Below, one piece after another: positions 26,701 to 40,465 of a stretch of 64,000 nucleotides of DNA (position 1 is the stretch's first letter; every line of letters begins with the position of its first letter). Source of the DNA: Gavia stellata (lineage: Eukaryota; Chordata; Aves; Gaviiformes; Gaviidae). The position numbers and the translations under genes are program-made. The stretch covers positions 21,713,930-21,777,929 of the forward strand of contig NC_082595.1 in the NCBI RefSeq assembly GCF_030936135.1, read 5' to 3'. The notes under the pieces were generated by a model. That model saw only the letters and a list, made by a program, of their open reading frames with translations, was not told where the DNA came from and ran no database searches.

Positions 26701-29700
26701 CAAAGGAATGGAAGGAACGGAAGAGCTTTCTTAATCTCACTTTGCAAGACTTGAACTTGTCCCAGTTTAGCATTGATAATTGTGTAGAATGCCATGAGTT
26801 TTTGGATGCCATGCTTGTAACTACTGCCTTAGTGCAGAAGAATGATCTAGTTCTACTACTTGGGACAGTCACAGTACCCATTTTACTTTTTTTTTCTTCT
26901 TTTTATATTGGTTAGTAGTTAGTATTAGCAGCTATTTTGCCTCATATGCAGTTTGAAACCCCTTACTGGGTAGTTTGCATGGTGATCCAGAGAAAGGTAA
27001 GCCTCCTGGAGCTTGAAAGTTTTGCAGACATGTGATATTTTTTATTTTTTTTAAGATGGCAGGGTTCAGAAATCTAGCTGGAGTTCATGAACCTATTCTT
27101 CCTGTAACTGAAACCCATGTTTTAGTCAGGGTTGATTCAATTTTTAAAATAAATGTTTTCCTAGTTACAGGGAAAGCCAGTGCAATGTATAAGGGGTAGA
27201 ATAACACCCTTCCAAAATCCATGTGTCATGGGTGGGTGGCCTATATACAGGATATGCATGCACACAAAATCTAGCTTAGAGTATGAGATTTTTCCTCTCT
27301 CCCCATCTGTTCTCTCCCGCCTACTCCCCTGCCATAATTTGTCATCTTTCTGCCTTCTCTCTCAGCTATTTGCATATCAATTGCCATATTTTTAAAAATA
27401 TGTTTGTAGTCATTATTTTCAGTTTCTCTAAATGGAAATTGAGCTCAATACCATTAGATTTCACCAACATAGAGTTTTTGTCCAGTTTCAGCTTAAGTAG
27501 AGTTTACTTTTCCTTAATGGGACTGTGTGTCTGAACTTGGATTACTGGCATAAACACAGTGATAAGAGGTTCTTACTGCTTGGGCATGTCATCTATCCAG
27601 CCTGAGTTACCAACAGCACCTACCGTCTTGAAGCATCTGGAATACCAGATTTCTCTGCAGATACCAAAATGTAGAGAGTAAGATGCCACGATAATGTCCG
27701 TGATTTAACCCTTGCAGGAGGGGAAAGACGGAAGTCTCTGTTACAAGTGCTCTCCAGTCTTTATGCCTGAGTCCTGCAGCCCTTTTGCCCAGTGGAGTAT
27801 CACTGGTGTCCCATCGCTCCCCGGCAAAAGCTCCCTAAGGACAGCAGGATTTTTCCCTTCTTGGACTGTGGTCATACACATTGTATGAAATTCCCATTCA
27901 CATTGGGGAAAATTCCATGTACGGATCAAGGGCAGCACAATCTTAGGTATGCAGTCATCTGCCAAGAACAGACACATCGATTTTCTTTCATAAAACCATG
28001 GAATTACCCTTTGCAAAAGGGAGATAAATCATTAAAAGCATGTTAGGATATCAGACAGGAAAATGTAAATAACCATACATAACAGCATCTGTTCCTATTC
28101 AGGTTCCATTCTTTGATCTTTAGAAAGATGGTTATTAATTAGCAGGGTCAACACTAACCTTTTTCTTCATAACAATGCTCTTCTGAACCACCCAAATAAT
28201 AGATAGTTGCTTGTAGTTTTGCTATGCTAAGCTTCTCTGGGAAGGATTCTTCAGATAAATGGGATAACAAAATTACCTTAATATAAACAGTTTTGAAGTT
28301 AGGCCATGTCTGTAGTAGATAGAGGAGCCATTTTATTGGCAACCCTCCTTTGAAATCCTAAATGAAATGGGTTCCAATCATACTGAGATTGCTGGTATTG
28401 CAATTGAGATTGCAATCGCTGCTTGCGATGTGGGTATCTATCTGCTCTGCCACATTCCATCTGCAACGTAAAAGCCACCACATTACAGGCTCCAAGACTG
28501 CTGAAACACCCCTGTTAAGCTGCATTTCAGTCTTGCACTACTGGCTGGACTGAAGAATTTTCATTGAACTCACTGGATAAACTGTAGAGTCCTACTGATG
28601 CCCACGTGACTGGACCCCACGATGGATTGCAGGATCAGACCTTGAGGCTGGTCTCAAATCCAGAACAAGTGAATGCCTAAAGCCTAGCGCCAAACCATAT
28701 GGCAAGAGTAAAATCCCAGCCTCATACTATATGCTAGAGCTGGGTCTCACTAGTCTCCAGTGTGCAGTTTCTGATTCCACTTCTTTGGAATTCAGCAGCA
28801 AACTGGAACAAGTTACACCTGTAATTTAAATGTAGGTCATAAAATTTACAGGCAACATCTTTCTTGTTGACATGATATAATCACGCACTGTTTTTTCAAT
28901 GAAAGTCATAGCAACCTCTATGGAGGGAGTCTACTGAAGGAATGGGGAATGATCTTGATTACTCCTACTTTTCACACAGCAATACACATTAGAAGTTCAG
29001 GGTCTGCGATTATATCTCTCCCTGCCATGAGACATACAGAAGACTAGTCTATGTGAATTTGCACATGTATTCAAGATAGGTCTAGTATGGCCCAAAGTAA
29101 TTAGGATTAGAACTGCTGTTTCACAATTTTCAGGGCTGAATGTTCAGAAAATCATGAATATGCCATCTTGACTAACTGCTAATGTGGTTTGACACCAAAA
29201 TAGCTCATCCTCTTGAAAAGGATGTGTAGTCAAATACACAAACACTTCCTCCTTGCTCAATCCAACAGATGCTTGGTATAATATAAGCCAATTTGGCTCT
29301 CTGTTCATGAAAATGTGTGTGACAAGTTGGGTTATTTATCATTGCCTCGCTGGCTGCTTTGACAGAAATTATTTAGAGTGGGGAAAACTTTGCTTCACAT
29401 ACCAAGCTTGCAGCCAATGACAAAATGTCTGACTAAATGGTGAGAGAGAAGTCAAAGCTATATAGACAATAGCTGCAAAGATTTTAAAAGTATGGGCATC
29501 TGTGGTCTAGGCTTACCTTACAACAACTGGAAAGAACCAGGTCACTACGTTAATGTGTCATTACTTGCACAACTGTAGTATCGTATGTAAAAGGAAATAT
29601 AAAGTAAAATCATCATTCATTCAATCCTTACGCAAAATGCTGCAATGAAACCATAGCTACATCTGATTGGAAGAGTAGAAAAAATGTAAATCTAGCCATC

Positions 29701-29710
29701 ACTGGTGCAG

Positions 29711-29779
29711 TTAAGGTTATGGTTGGACTTGATGATCTTACAGGTCTTTTCCAACCTTAGTGATTCTGTGATTCTGTGA
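29711..29779 (+). mobile_element. CR1 LINE, short 3' end fragment (young type)
   Basis: About 69 bases of CR1 3' end: GGTTGGACTTGATGATCTTA, CAGGTCTTTTCCAACCTTAG, then TGATTCTGTGATTCTGTGAT. It is nearly identical to the tail of the CR1 at 39.9-40.5 kb, including the GATTCTGT octamer repeat. This suggests the same, relatively recent subfamily. It is a very strongly 5'-truncated insertion. Confidence 0.92.
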
Positions 29780-32700
29780 TGGTGGTTGCATAGTTGAAAA
29801 CTATTGCATTGGATGTTGTGAAGGGAAAGATGTGGTATTTTTAAGAATGATCCTCCCTGTTCCTTAGCACACATTGCAGAAGCATAAGATTATGTCCCAT
29901 TTTAAGTATGCAAACTGGCCTACAGATTTCAGCCAGGATTTCACCAATCCATACATCCAGCTTGTTCTCCAGGACCTGGGAGCATCACAGCTGAAATGCT
30001 AATGTCTCTGTGGCCACTTGCAGCACCAGGGAACCCCAGCAAAGTGCAATGTCTGGCTCCTCGCTCCCCACTCCACTCCTGCCTCTTCCCTTTCACAGCC
30101 ACACTTACACATACATTACTTCTGGGCATGACTCACTGTCCACTTGTCTCAGGAGGAACCTCCTATGGAGGACTGCACAATGTTTGTTAACTGTGTCTCC
30201 ATACTGAAACACTTGTATAATGTGCTTCGTTTGGTAAAGAAATGAGGTACACCAATGCCTCAGCAACCTGAGCTGTACTTTTTCAAAGAACCTAGCTGGA
30301 AACCAGCGAATGGTGGTAGTTGTTTAATCTGATTTTTGCAATTCATAACTAGCATGAACAGATTTGAGCTTTAGGTGATAATTAGATGCAATGTCAGAGC
30401 TGTACCTTACTTTCGAGGCTTACTTTGAGGACAATATCCGATTATTGACCCTAAAAAGGGTTGAGATGTGTCCTTGTCCTAAGATGTTACTTTTCTCCTC
30501 ATCCTTCTCTATGTCTTTTGTGCAGCCCCACAAACCACTCTTTTAAGAGTTCAGAAACTAAGTAGCAAAACATTGCCAGCTCAGACTGCTTGTGGTGCCC
30601 TGCCTGCAGCAGTGCTCAGGTGCATTACAAGTGGGAATTGAGAGGAAACTTCTAAGAAATAAACCCAAGTCTTTCTGTTAAGTGTGTTCCCTCTGCTGGG
30701 GTGGAGGTGATGGGTTTCTTTCTTCTTCTGTGGACCCAAGCCCTGAGTTTATAATAACTGACCATGCAAGGATAGAACATACAAATATTGAGTCTTCTTA
30801 TACCTTCTCCATTCTGCCCTCCATCCACGGCTTATAGACAGAGCACGGCTTGGCCCTCTGCTGGGACTCTTAACTCTCCGGCTCCAAAAGGCTTTATTTC
30901 TGCCTGGGGAAAAGGAGGCTAATAGGTAAAAAATGTGGGGTTGTATTTGGAAGAGTGATCCCTGTAGTTCTTTCTGCTGGCTACAGTTTCGCACAGTACT
31001 ACCAGCTAGTCCATAGCAACAACTAACAACAGGGACTTCTCTGTATCCCGTTCTGTCTGAACACTAAGTACTAAAAACAGATGCTAATTGTACGGTTCCA
31101 GAGAAAAATAAAAAGAGCGTGCTGAGGTGACTCAGGACATACTCTTGCTGTTGTGCAAGGAAAAACGGTATTTAGATATGTGGAGATTTGTCTGTGGTTA
31201 ACTCTGGCTTGTTGGGGGTAGGGGAAGGGTATGCGTGTATATGCAAAAACTCACAAGCACCACCCTGAGCTGTTTTAAGTCTTGGAGATGAAACTGGTGA
31301 TTATCTACCATCTAAGTTGTTAGCAAATGACTATTCAATGCTATGGTGGGACAAGCTGAACTCAGTGACAAATAAAGAATGGGATAATAAACAGAATTTT
31401 ATGTGTTTCTTTTGAGGCATAAAACTTGCAACAAATTACATATCATTAAATAAAGGCATAAAAACTTACTGGAAAACAGAAGGTGGCAACACTTAGACAA
31501 AAATGTAAATGTGACTCTGGTGCATATATTTTTACCTGAGGGAAATCAATGCCTGTGAAAACAATCAAGACAAGAATCCTATGAAAATGAAAACACTCAA
31601 GGCAAGAATTTATTACCCTACAATTATATTTTTTATTGTATTCTTGAACATCCAGTCAAGTGATAGGAATGCAGTGCTCTGGATCGCAGTCACCCTTCTT
31701 TCAGTGCTTGACTATAAGCACTGACAAGGAACTTAGGACAGCATTTTACACCTCAAGTTAGACACTTCAGTTTATAATTAAGCACCTAAATAGTTAGCAT
31801 CGTTATCTTAGCTAATAAGCACATGAATGGAAAACTTCTTTAGAAAAGTTAACTGAAGTTGCTTATTTAGGTGACTTACAAGTACCAAAGCTTGACAATG
31901 CTGCCTATAACCTTCCTGTGCCTTCAGTTACTTTATTTGGAGGGATTGTACAACTTCACTTGCTACATGACATCGCATGCTACAGCTGTTTTTTGTCACT
32001 GTAAAGCTCTGCATGCTGGAATCAGGTTATTAATTAAGAAATAGTTTTTTGGCATTCTGCTGTGACTTGCATCCATAATGAACTTGCAGCAAACATTGGT
32101 TTCAAGCAGTTGGCTTCTCCAAGCTCTCTTTTAAGTATCTCCTTGAATGTCAGAATAACAAAAGCCATCAGGGAAGGGTACGTCCGTTTTCCTTGATACG
32201 GTCCTTCCTTGTCTCACCTGATCTAAATTCTGTCTTTAGGGCACCTTCTTCACCTTTTGGACAGACATAATTCTTTCTCAATAATGCTCTAAGCTGCTAA
32301 TAAGATTGTTTACCCAGACTGTACGTGGTTAGGAAGAAGGAAAGCTATTTTTACAGCCACCAAAAATGAAAATTATGGCTCTTGACAACCCTTTACAACC
32401 TAAGCCTGCTGGTTGTGAGGTCTCATTTGTTGCAATGAACTGTCAGGTTCATTGCTAAATGTTACATTACCCTCCAGTTCCAGCCTCCAGGCTGCAAAAT
32501 CCTCTAGTCATCCCTCCAGACCAGACAGGACTCTGCTGTCAGGATGAAGCCAGGAGCAAAGAAGGAGCAGCACAGTACACTGGAGGCAGGTCTCCAGGAC
32601 TCTGCAGCAGTGGGAAGCAGCCTGTGGTGGCCAGGGCCAGAAGAGCAGTAGCAAGCAGCTACTTGCCAGTGGTCACCAAAGAGCTCCTGACAACAGGAGG

Positions 32701-34756
32701 CCACAGCTTGCTGGTCTGTGGCTCTGCACCCCACGTTGTAACGGTCTGTGTTGGAAGGAATAACCTTCATGTTGAGCATGAAGAGGTGCATTTATTTTCC
32801 TATAATGCACTGTCCTGTTGGGGCTAGGTATGAGGGTGTAATCTGTACATTTACATTAATTCTTAAGGCAACTGTGCCCTGAATATTTGTATGCAATGTC
32901 TCTGGCAGGCCTAAAGAAGATCTCCTGTTTCTTTGCCCGTGTATATTGGGGGGCTGCTGGTGTGGCTCACAAATGAAGAATCTGATGTACAAAGAAAGCA
33001 GGATAACTTGCTTCCAAACTTCTAGCAAATTCATGGCAATTGCACGCACAGAGTCAACAGTGGCATCCCACTGCGCCAAAGGCAGGCAGTGTTCTGGTAT
33101 TTGGGGCAGCATCTGTATTGTCCTCCTTTTTTAAAGCTCCAGATGCTGGTGTCAGGATGATACCTGTGAATGTGAGCTTTTGTTAGAACAGAAAATAGTA
33201 ATTTAAAAAAAATAGTCTTCAATATGATAATGAGGAGCTTGAAAATGTAAACCCTAAATGTCCTCAAACCATGAGGAAGCAAAAGCAATACTTCTGGTTT
33301 TTTAGATCTAGAATTTTTAATCCAGTTTTTGGTGGATGCCCAGCAATGGGCTCAGTTTCACTCAGTTGTTTGGCTTTCCCTGCACATGTCCTGTCACTGG
33401 AGAGCAGTGTCCAACATTTTGTTTCTCTTACCGGTGATGCTGGAGCGAAAGGGTTTGCCGCCATCAAGCTTATGTTTTCAGTGGCTGCACTGTGGCCCCT
33501 TTCTGTGGTTATTTCCCTCCTTCTTGCCAAATACTTAAGTTTCCACTGCCAGAAATAAGAAGATGGGGTGAGTGAAGGGTTTTGGGGTGTGTGAAAAGCG
33601 AAGATGGGGTGTGTGATGACAAAGGGAGCACAAATGGGAAGTGTGGGGAGGAAATGGAGAGGAGGAAGCTGAGACGTCAGGAAGGAGTGTAAGACTCAAA
33701 TGCTTTGTGTCGTTGAACCTCCAGCACTTCCAAGACAGAGGTCTCTCTAAGTTCTAAACAACATTATTTTTGTCTGGTTACTATAAACCGATAAACAGGA
33801 AATGTGTTATAGTAATAAACAAAAGACAGGAAAAAGGAAACACTACTAATCAAACAGGAACACAGCCTGGGAACACAAAAAGGAACAAACAAGAGTTACA
33901 TTTTGCCCCGTTTTCGCTCAGGATTGAGAACGATAATGAGTATGACAAAGCACAGGACAAAAAAGAAAGAGACAGTTGTGGTAGGACAGAGACGAAGGCC
34001 AACATTGTCAGAGACATTTTGGGGCCTTGTTTATTTCTAGGAAAGAGGGTGGCCTTGTGCAAACTCTATCTGCTGTTCTACTTCTTACACAGTAGAGTTT
34101 TACAAGCTTGTCTGTGTATGAAACTGTAACTACCGCACCTTAGATCCGTCTCTTGTCTTTTGCACGCATGTTTGCATCAACAGAATGAAGCTATATTAGC
34201 ATGAAAACACATACAGTACTCAGCAGTTGCCAAAGCTAGGCTATGCTCGTGCTAGATGGAAAGCAAAAATATAAATTGTTTCATTTTTATATACATACAT
34301 TATATACATATATATATGTATGTATTTCTTTGTGTGTGAATATCTTATTTCCAGCATTTCTAGGTTTTACTTCAGGGGCAGGGAGTATCCTTTAATGTAT
34401 CCTTTGTTCTATTTTTGTAAGTTTGTTCTTTGTTTTAGCCACAAACCCCTCTTTAGAAAACTGTCTGTTTTTGTAGAGAAACTTTAGTCAAAATAAGTCC
34501 TAGTGTTCTTCTAGATGTTGTTCCATGAGGTTCATCCTGAAAACAAAACTAATTTCTTGGAAATATTCTGTTACAAATTTTATTGGATTATGATTCACTT
34601 AATAATCCCATGGCTTTATGTTGCACCCAAAACACAAAGGTGAATAATGGAGAATCATTCGGATTTGCTTCCTACAAATAGGATATTCATAAATAAAATG
34701 CTCAAATGAGAAAATGAGCTTCCAGTGGATAAAAGCTAGCAGCATTTTAAATACCT
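29780..34756. other. Intergenic gene desert, third part
   Basis: About 5 kb without a recognisable gene. Several overlapping frames of 60-122 codons on both strands at 32.46-34.13 kb have no recognisable domain. A TA/CA simple repeat lies near 34.29 kb, and 33.57-33.68 kb is a G-rich, purine-biased stretch with repeated GATGGGGTGTGTGA-like words. Confidence 0.6.
34288..34327. repeat. TA/CA microsatellite with palindromic core
   Basis: ATACATACATTATATACATA is followed by TATATATGTATGTAT. The segment 34304-34321 is a perfect 18-base palindrome. It is of the same kind as the repeat near 5.26 kb. Confidence 0.8.
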
Positions 34757-35310
34757 GATTGTTCTTCATTAATGACCTGGATAATGAGGCAGACTGCACC
34801 ATCAGCAAGTTTGCCAATGGTACAATACCAGGAGGAGTGGTTGATAACACCAGATGGTTTTGGTGCCATTACGAGCAACCTTGACAGGCTGGAGAAATGA
34901 GCCAACAGGAAAGTTACGAAGTTCAAAAATGGGAAATGCAAGGTCCTCGCCCATGCACCAGCACACGCTGAACGCTGACCAGCTGGAAAGCAGGCCCTGG
35001 GGATCCTGGTGGACTAGAAGTTGGCCATAAGCCAGCAATGTGGTGGTACCCTCTGAAAGGACAAGAGGCAACGGGCACACACTGAAATACAAGAAATTCC
35101 ATTTAAACATAAGAAAAAAATTTTTACTGATCAAACACTGGCACAGGTTTCCCAGAGAGGTTGTGGAGTCTCCACCCCTGGTGACATTCAAAAGCTGACT
35201 GAACAATGTCCTGAGCAGCCTACTTTAGCTGACCCTGCTTTGAGCAAGGGGGGCTTGGACTTGATGATCATGAGAGGTCCCTTCCAACGTCACCTATTCT
35301 GTGATTGTGT
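34757..35310 (+). mobile_element. CR1 LINE, degenerate 3' portion of an old copy
   Basis: The left end reads as decayed CR1 reverse transcriptase: CTTCATTAATGACCTGGATA encodes a degraded 'FINDLD', followed by ATCAGCAAGTTTGCCAATGG, where the catalytic FADD has become FAN-like. The right end is CR1 3' UTR: TTTCCCAGAGAGGTTGTGGA, GGACTTGATGATCATGAGAG, GTCCCTTCCAACGTCACCTA, ending TTCTGTGATTGTG. The distance between RT core and 3' end (about 550 bases) is far less than in the copy at 57.1-59.28 kb, so an internal deletion is present. Frameshifts and stops abound and it is not functional. The 3' end differs in wording from the younger copies and belongs to a different, older subfamily. Confidence 0.88.
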
Positions 35311-38300
35311 AAAATTAAAAAAAACCAATAATGACAGGCTGAAGATTAAATGATCGGCAATTCACAGTGAAGGACAAGAAGGGGAATATTCTGCAGAGCA
35401 CTTCTGACTACCTCATTTCTGAAGGTACCCAAAAAGCAAGGAGATGCTGCTGAACAGTCTTCTGGAGGTGACTGGAGAGCTGACATTAGCAGGGACCAAG
35501 CAGTTGAAGGTGTGCTCTGAGGTTTCCTCCACCAGACACTACAGATGGCTGCAGGAGGCAGTCGGTGAGGAAATTCATGGGTTCTGGGATGAGAGCAAAG
35601 ACGTGCAGGTGGAGTCTCAGTATGCTGTTTGGAGAGGGGTTACATGCTGGCACAGTAGCTGGTAGGGACGTGGCTGGATCCCACTGTGTGCCTCAGTCCT
35701 CTTAGCGCTCCTGAATAAGTACGGGGTTGTGTCCAGCCCAGATGGATGCTGAGCTTCAGCTTGAGAACAGGCATGGGTCTGGCATGAGTGCTTTCTCATT
35801 CAGACCTGGTCATGACATGCTTCTCTCACTTTTCCTCCTAATTGGCTTTAGCTGATCATCCCATTCCTACCAGTCATTACAAAATGACTTAGATACTCCT
35901 TGAGCAGTACAGCAATGATAGCTTTGGAAAGTACTACCCAGCATAAGGATGGCAGAAGGATGGGCTGAAGCAAGTCCATTTCCCTCGTCTGTTTTGGGTC
36001 CTTGTGCCAGAAAATAGCACCGCAGAGGTCTGGAGAAAAGGGACTAGACAGGGTTAACATACACTAATTGCATGAACTTCCAATGTTGTAGCTTAAAGAA
36101 AGGAGTGAGATACTGCTCCGCTAGAGACCAGGGTACCTGCAGCTTCCAGCCTAATTAGCAGTGGACTGTACCTGTAGCTAAGAGCTATATTTCTCTGTGA
36201 GGAAGGCACAGGTGTGCTTGCTTTGCTCACAGTCAGCATGGAGGAAATGCTTCGCTGCTCTGCCAGGAGCCTGAATCTGACAGGCTGTGAGCTCATTTTC
36301 TAGACCTGCATCTTCCCTGCAAATGCCCCAGCTTCAGTCAACAGATAGTCTGTAACTGGCATCAGAAGATGACCTCAGGTGTTGGCCAGCTTCAGCACAT
36401 TTAAGCTGTCAAATATGGACCTTGTTCATTACTTCCTCTCACCACTGCACACTCTGATCGCCATTCTGTTTTGCCTTCCCAATACAAGCAAAAGCTGTGG
36501 CAGAGCAGCAGGAGTGGAGAAATAACAAGTTCAGAACAGACAGCTCTTCCCACGTGACAGACCATTTCATTAGGCAAAAGGCCCAGTCAGACTGGGCACA
36601 TGAGATGTAATTAAGCTGATTTAGCTTAATGTGTGTATTAAAGAAAAGGACACAATTATATAATGACCCATTCCTACTACAATGGCAGCAACGGGACAAA
36701 TCTCAAGTTTTGCTTATATGAAACCATGCTGAGGTCATAAGCAGAAATACAAAGTGTGGCGTGCAGGACAGATCTCTGACTTCAGGCACACAAAATACCA
36801 CACATGGTTCATTATCATAGCACATAAGGGTATCAGCATGTATCGCCAAATACGGCTGTGGTTTAAAACGCTGGTAATTATGATTCTCAGACATATCAGC
36901 CAGTTCTGCAGCTTTAATAAAGCGGCATATTTTCCCTCAGGCCATAGTTTGAACCCATGCCTTATATGCTAAAACTTCTGATACTTTATTTTTTTGCACA
37001 CACTAAGTGCTGAACACAAGTATGAAGAATTTTGGTAATAATGGTAGAGCATTCACACTGTCCAAGCACACAGCAAGCAAATCCTTTATGTAGCCCATTT
37101 CTGCTCACTGTTATTAGTAAAACTATTTAAAGTTTAACCAGTCTTTTCAGTTCTTGGCTAGGCTCTCGTTCTGATGTCTGAATGCAAATAAAATGAAACA
37201 TCTCTAATGAAAAATTCCCTAAAGAAGTTTTGTGCCACTAAGCTGATACAGGTGCAATACACCAGCAAATTATTCCAGCTTTGAAAACCTGAGACATTTA
37301 TTCTTGAGTCCAAATATTAAAACTTGTAAAAATCAAATGTTAGAAGTAGAAACCTGGGAGTAAAGCAAACCAAAGTCTGCACAAGTTAGTTTTGGCAAAA
37401 TTAGTAAAGAAAACAGAACAAAATAAAATACAAACAGGGGAAGGGGAAACCCACAAACATAAAGGCACTCACAGTGTGATTTTTTCAAAGTGGATTTTCA
37501 CCAAAATCTTTACATAAACTGAAAACTTCATTAAAACATAAAGCTTGAAAGGGTTTAGTGGACAGGTCTCTTGTTTATTACGTGAGACTGTGATGTCAGT
37601 CCAGGTGGAGGCTGTAATGAAAATAGTTACATGATTTCAGTCCAGTTTCTTTGAAGGTTAACCCAACATCACAAACCCGTCATGTCATATAACACCCGTT
37701 GGCAAGGCCAGGGTTGCTTCCATCTAGAAAACCCTAAGACTGTATGGAGGGTATGTAAACTGACCTACAAATCATTTGTGGGCTAATGGCTCAGTAAATG
37801 TAGGTTAAAATCTTTTGATGCTTATTATCGATAGTTTGGAAAAGATGAAAGGCCAGGTTTTCCAGAAACACACACGTGTCTGCCTTGAGAGTGAAAAATG
37901 TTCTCCAGGTCTGAATGGGAATCAGTGTTTGCAGAAATACCTGGGGGCACCTGACTTGCAGGTTAGTCCTGAGCACTCCGTCAGATGTAATGCAGACCAT
38001 TTAAAAAGTAAAGCACACAGCATCTTTTTAGGAAATATGCAATAACCCCAGAATGGAGAAGAGGAAAGAAGGGAATTCAGCTGAGACAGGAAACCCGGCC
38101 ATATACCCTCTCAGCTTGACAAGATTTTTATGAGAAGCCGAAGAGAAACGCCTCTCAGGAGGTCCCACTATGGGCCTGAACCAGCCTCCAGGATCCCAAC
38201 ACCTCAAGAACTTCTTCGCATGAGCCTGTGCCTAAAGAAGACAAAGGAGGAGGAAAGAAAGTCCTGATTTTGACTTGAAAAAAGTATTTCCTTTCATGAC

Positions 38301-39876
38301 AGAAGAGTTGTGATATGCTGCCTCTGTCTGTTGCTGCCTGGGAAAACAAGTGTCAGGAAATTCTCTGTTAATGCTGGTTGTTACAACTTCACATGAGTTA
38401 AGGGAATTGCAATGGACCTTTACTGAGGTTTGGCCTCTATGCACTTAGATAACTATCCCACACACATACACACAAAAGGCTGCATTTACTCATTATGGTG
38501 TACTCACCACAGCCTTAGCAAAGTACTTGCATTAAATGCAATCCTTTGCTAATGAGGTCTTTATTCCAATGTTGCAGGAAGGAAACCTGTCTCTTGCAAA
38601 GCCTGTATTTCAGATTTCTAACTCAAGCTGTCAGACGGGCTGGGAGGGCTGCTCTGTGCTCCCCCAGCTCTCCTTGCCCACATTTCCTCTCATGTCCCAC
38701 ACTAATAGCTAACAGCACAGAGGGGATCCACTGCTCCCAATTAGTACCTGGATACCTTGTCAGACACTGTCTAAGGAGTCCTGGGAGTCTCCTGGAAGTT
38801 GAAATGCTGCCTGTGAAGCCAGCGGAAGGTGCTGAGTGGCAGGGCAAGTGGCAGGGGACCTAGCTCCATGCTGGCTGGATGCTTTTACATCTAAATATTC
38901 ATCACAAGGTGTCTTTTCCTCAGCACAGGTACCAAAAGCAAGCCAGCCCCTTTTCATGGGAAGAGGGTACTATCTTTCTTTTTCCCCTTATGAGAAGGGT
39001 GCTAGTTACTCTACATATCCTGAATGTCCCTTTTTGGCGGGGGGGGCAGATTCTCCTATCTTCCAGAGGTTGCACTAGTTAGATGAATCAGGAGGAAACA
39101 CCTTTGCCAGGAACATTGTGTGTCAGACCCTGTGAAAGCACGAGCAGAAAATGCCTGGAGAAGCAGATGTGCAGGCACTGGAGATCTGCTAATAGCTTGT
39201 TTAAGAAGGGCTTAAACATATAACAGCATGGACATACCAGCACCTCAGTAGTTACAACATGCTGAGAGGCAGTAATTTAGGCAGGCAGACAATGCCGGTG
39301 CCTCCCCAGGCAGGTGCATTGGAAAAGCTGCTTGGGGATTCGAGGCTGAATTCAGGTAGCTGAAGTGGCAGGGGGGGGCCTCAGCCTCTTTGGGGACTGA
39401 CTGTCTCATGGTTTGCTAAATATGGAATAGGGAACTGAAATTTTTCTGCATGAGTGAGAGAGAAATGGTGCTGTTAGTGAAAAGAATAACTGTTACAGAT
39501 CTTTCTGATTTCTGCAAGGCAGATTTTGTCACAAGCCCAGGCACCAGTCTCCCAGTGCAACCTTTAGATTAAGCTCTGCCACCGCACTCAGGTGTTCATG
39601 AGCTCCCCAATTGCTTACACAGTAGTGTGGAGTACATTCAGATTTCAACTAGCCCCCCAAATACCCAACCCTAGATGTATTTTCCTGTTTCAGTTTTCTC
39701 ATCACTGTGGCAGTCTTTGGCTCTGGTTTGTAAAAGTTCGCACCAGAGGAAACCATGCATTAGTTTTTTTGTTCTGAATTTGTTGGGTTTTTTTTTCCTT
39801 CTGTCAACACCAGCCCCCCTGCAAAGCGGCAAGTCAGAGTTCTGTTAAATGCTTGTCTAAACCTGCTTCCACCTAA
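35311..39876. other. Intergenic gene desert, fourth part
   Basis: About 4.6 kb without a recognisable gene. Short frames (up to 105 codons near 38.55-38.86 kb) show no known domain. A G run lies at about 39.04 kb and another near 39.37 kb. Nothing else stands out. Confidence 0.6.
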
Positions 39877-40465
39877 AATCCTGGCCTGTATCAGAAATAA
39901 TGTGGCCAGCAGGAGTAGGGAGGTGATCGTGCCCCTGTACTTGGCACTGGTGAGGCCACACCTCAAATACTGTGTTCAGTTTTGGGCCTCTCACACTGAG
40001 GTGCTGGAGCATGTCCAGAGAAGGGCAACAAAGCTGGTGAGGGGTCTGGAGCACAAGGCTTATCAGGAGCGGCTGAGGGAGCTGGGGTTGTTCAGTCTGG
40101 AGAAGAGGAGGCTGAGAGGAGACCTTATCGCTCTCTACAATTACCTGAAAGGGGGTTGCAGAGAGGTGGGTGTTGGTCTCTTCTCCCAAGTGACAAGTGA
40201 CAGGACAAGTGGAAATGGCCTCAAGTTGCACCAGGGGAGGTTTAGATATTAGATATTAGAAAGATTTCTTTACTGAGAGAGTGGTGAAGCATTGGAACAG
40301 GCTGCCAAGGGAGGTGGTTGGGTCACCCTCACTGGAGGTGTTCAAGGAACGTGTGGACGAGGCATTGTGGGACATGGTTTAGTGGGCATGGTGGTGTTGG
40401 GTTGATGGTTGGACTTGATGATCTTACAGGTCTTTTCCAAACTTAATGATTCTGTGATTCTGTGA
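39877..40465 (+). mobile_element. CR1 LINE, 5'-truncated, young type, broken ORF2 end
   Basis: About 590 bases of CR1 on the + strand. The frame from about 39902 to 40252 encodes the C-terminal region of the CR1 ORF2 protein ([20 protein letters not shown], then [20 protein letters not shown], then [20 protein letters not shown]). It aligns with residues about 538-655 of the CR1 protein encoded at 57.3-59.4 kb, with a small deletion after the FWAS/FWAP word. The frame ends at a premature stop where ATTAGATATTAGATATTAG replaces the usual sequence, and the homologous coding sequence continues after it in a shifted frame (ACTGAGAGAGTGGTGAAGCA). The 3' UTR and GATTCTGT octamer tail are intact. 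It begins inside ORF2, so it lacks endonuclease and reverse transcriptase domains and cannot move by itself. Confidence 0.95.

Larger units (their letters stand above)
11797..29710. other. Intergenic gene desert, second part
   Basis: About 18 kb without a recognisable gene. Frames up to about 141 codons exist (for example - strand 18355-18780), but they lack known domains and look like chance. Contents I can point to are a doubtful old CR1 scrap near 13.08 kb, a 36-base-period imperfect duplication at 16.68-16.74 kb, a tandem 14-mer dyad at 19.66 kb, candidate MIR-like remnants at 20.45, 22.82 and 23.64 kb, and a poly-T tract near 21.89 kb. Confidence 0.6.

Noticed and set aside
33770..34129. 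A 119-codon + strand frame rich in Lys/Asn/Thr, considered as a retroviral or retrogene piece
   Set aside because: No gag, protease or RT motif and no LTR-like boundaries are visible. The composition follows the local A-richness.
39857..40231. 124-codon - strand frame
   Set aside because: It is the antisense shadow of the CR1 coding remnant on the + strand.
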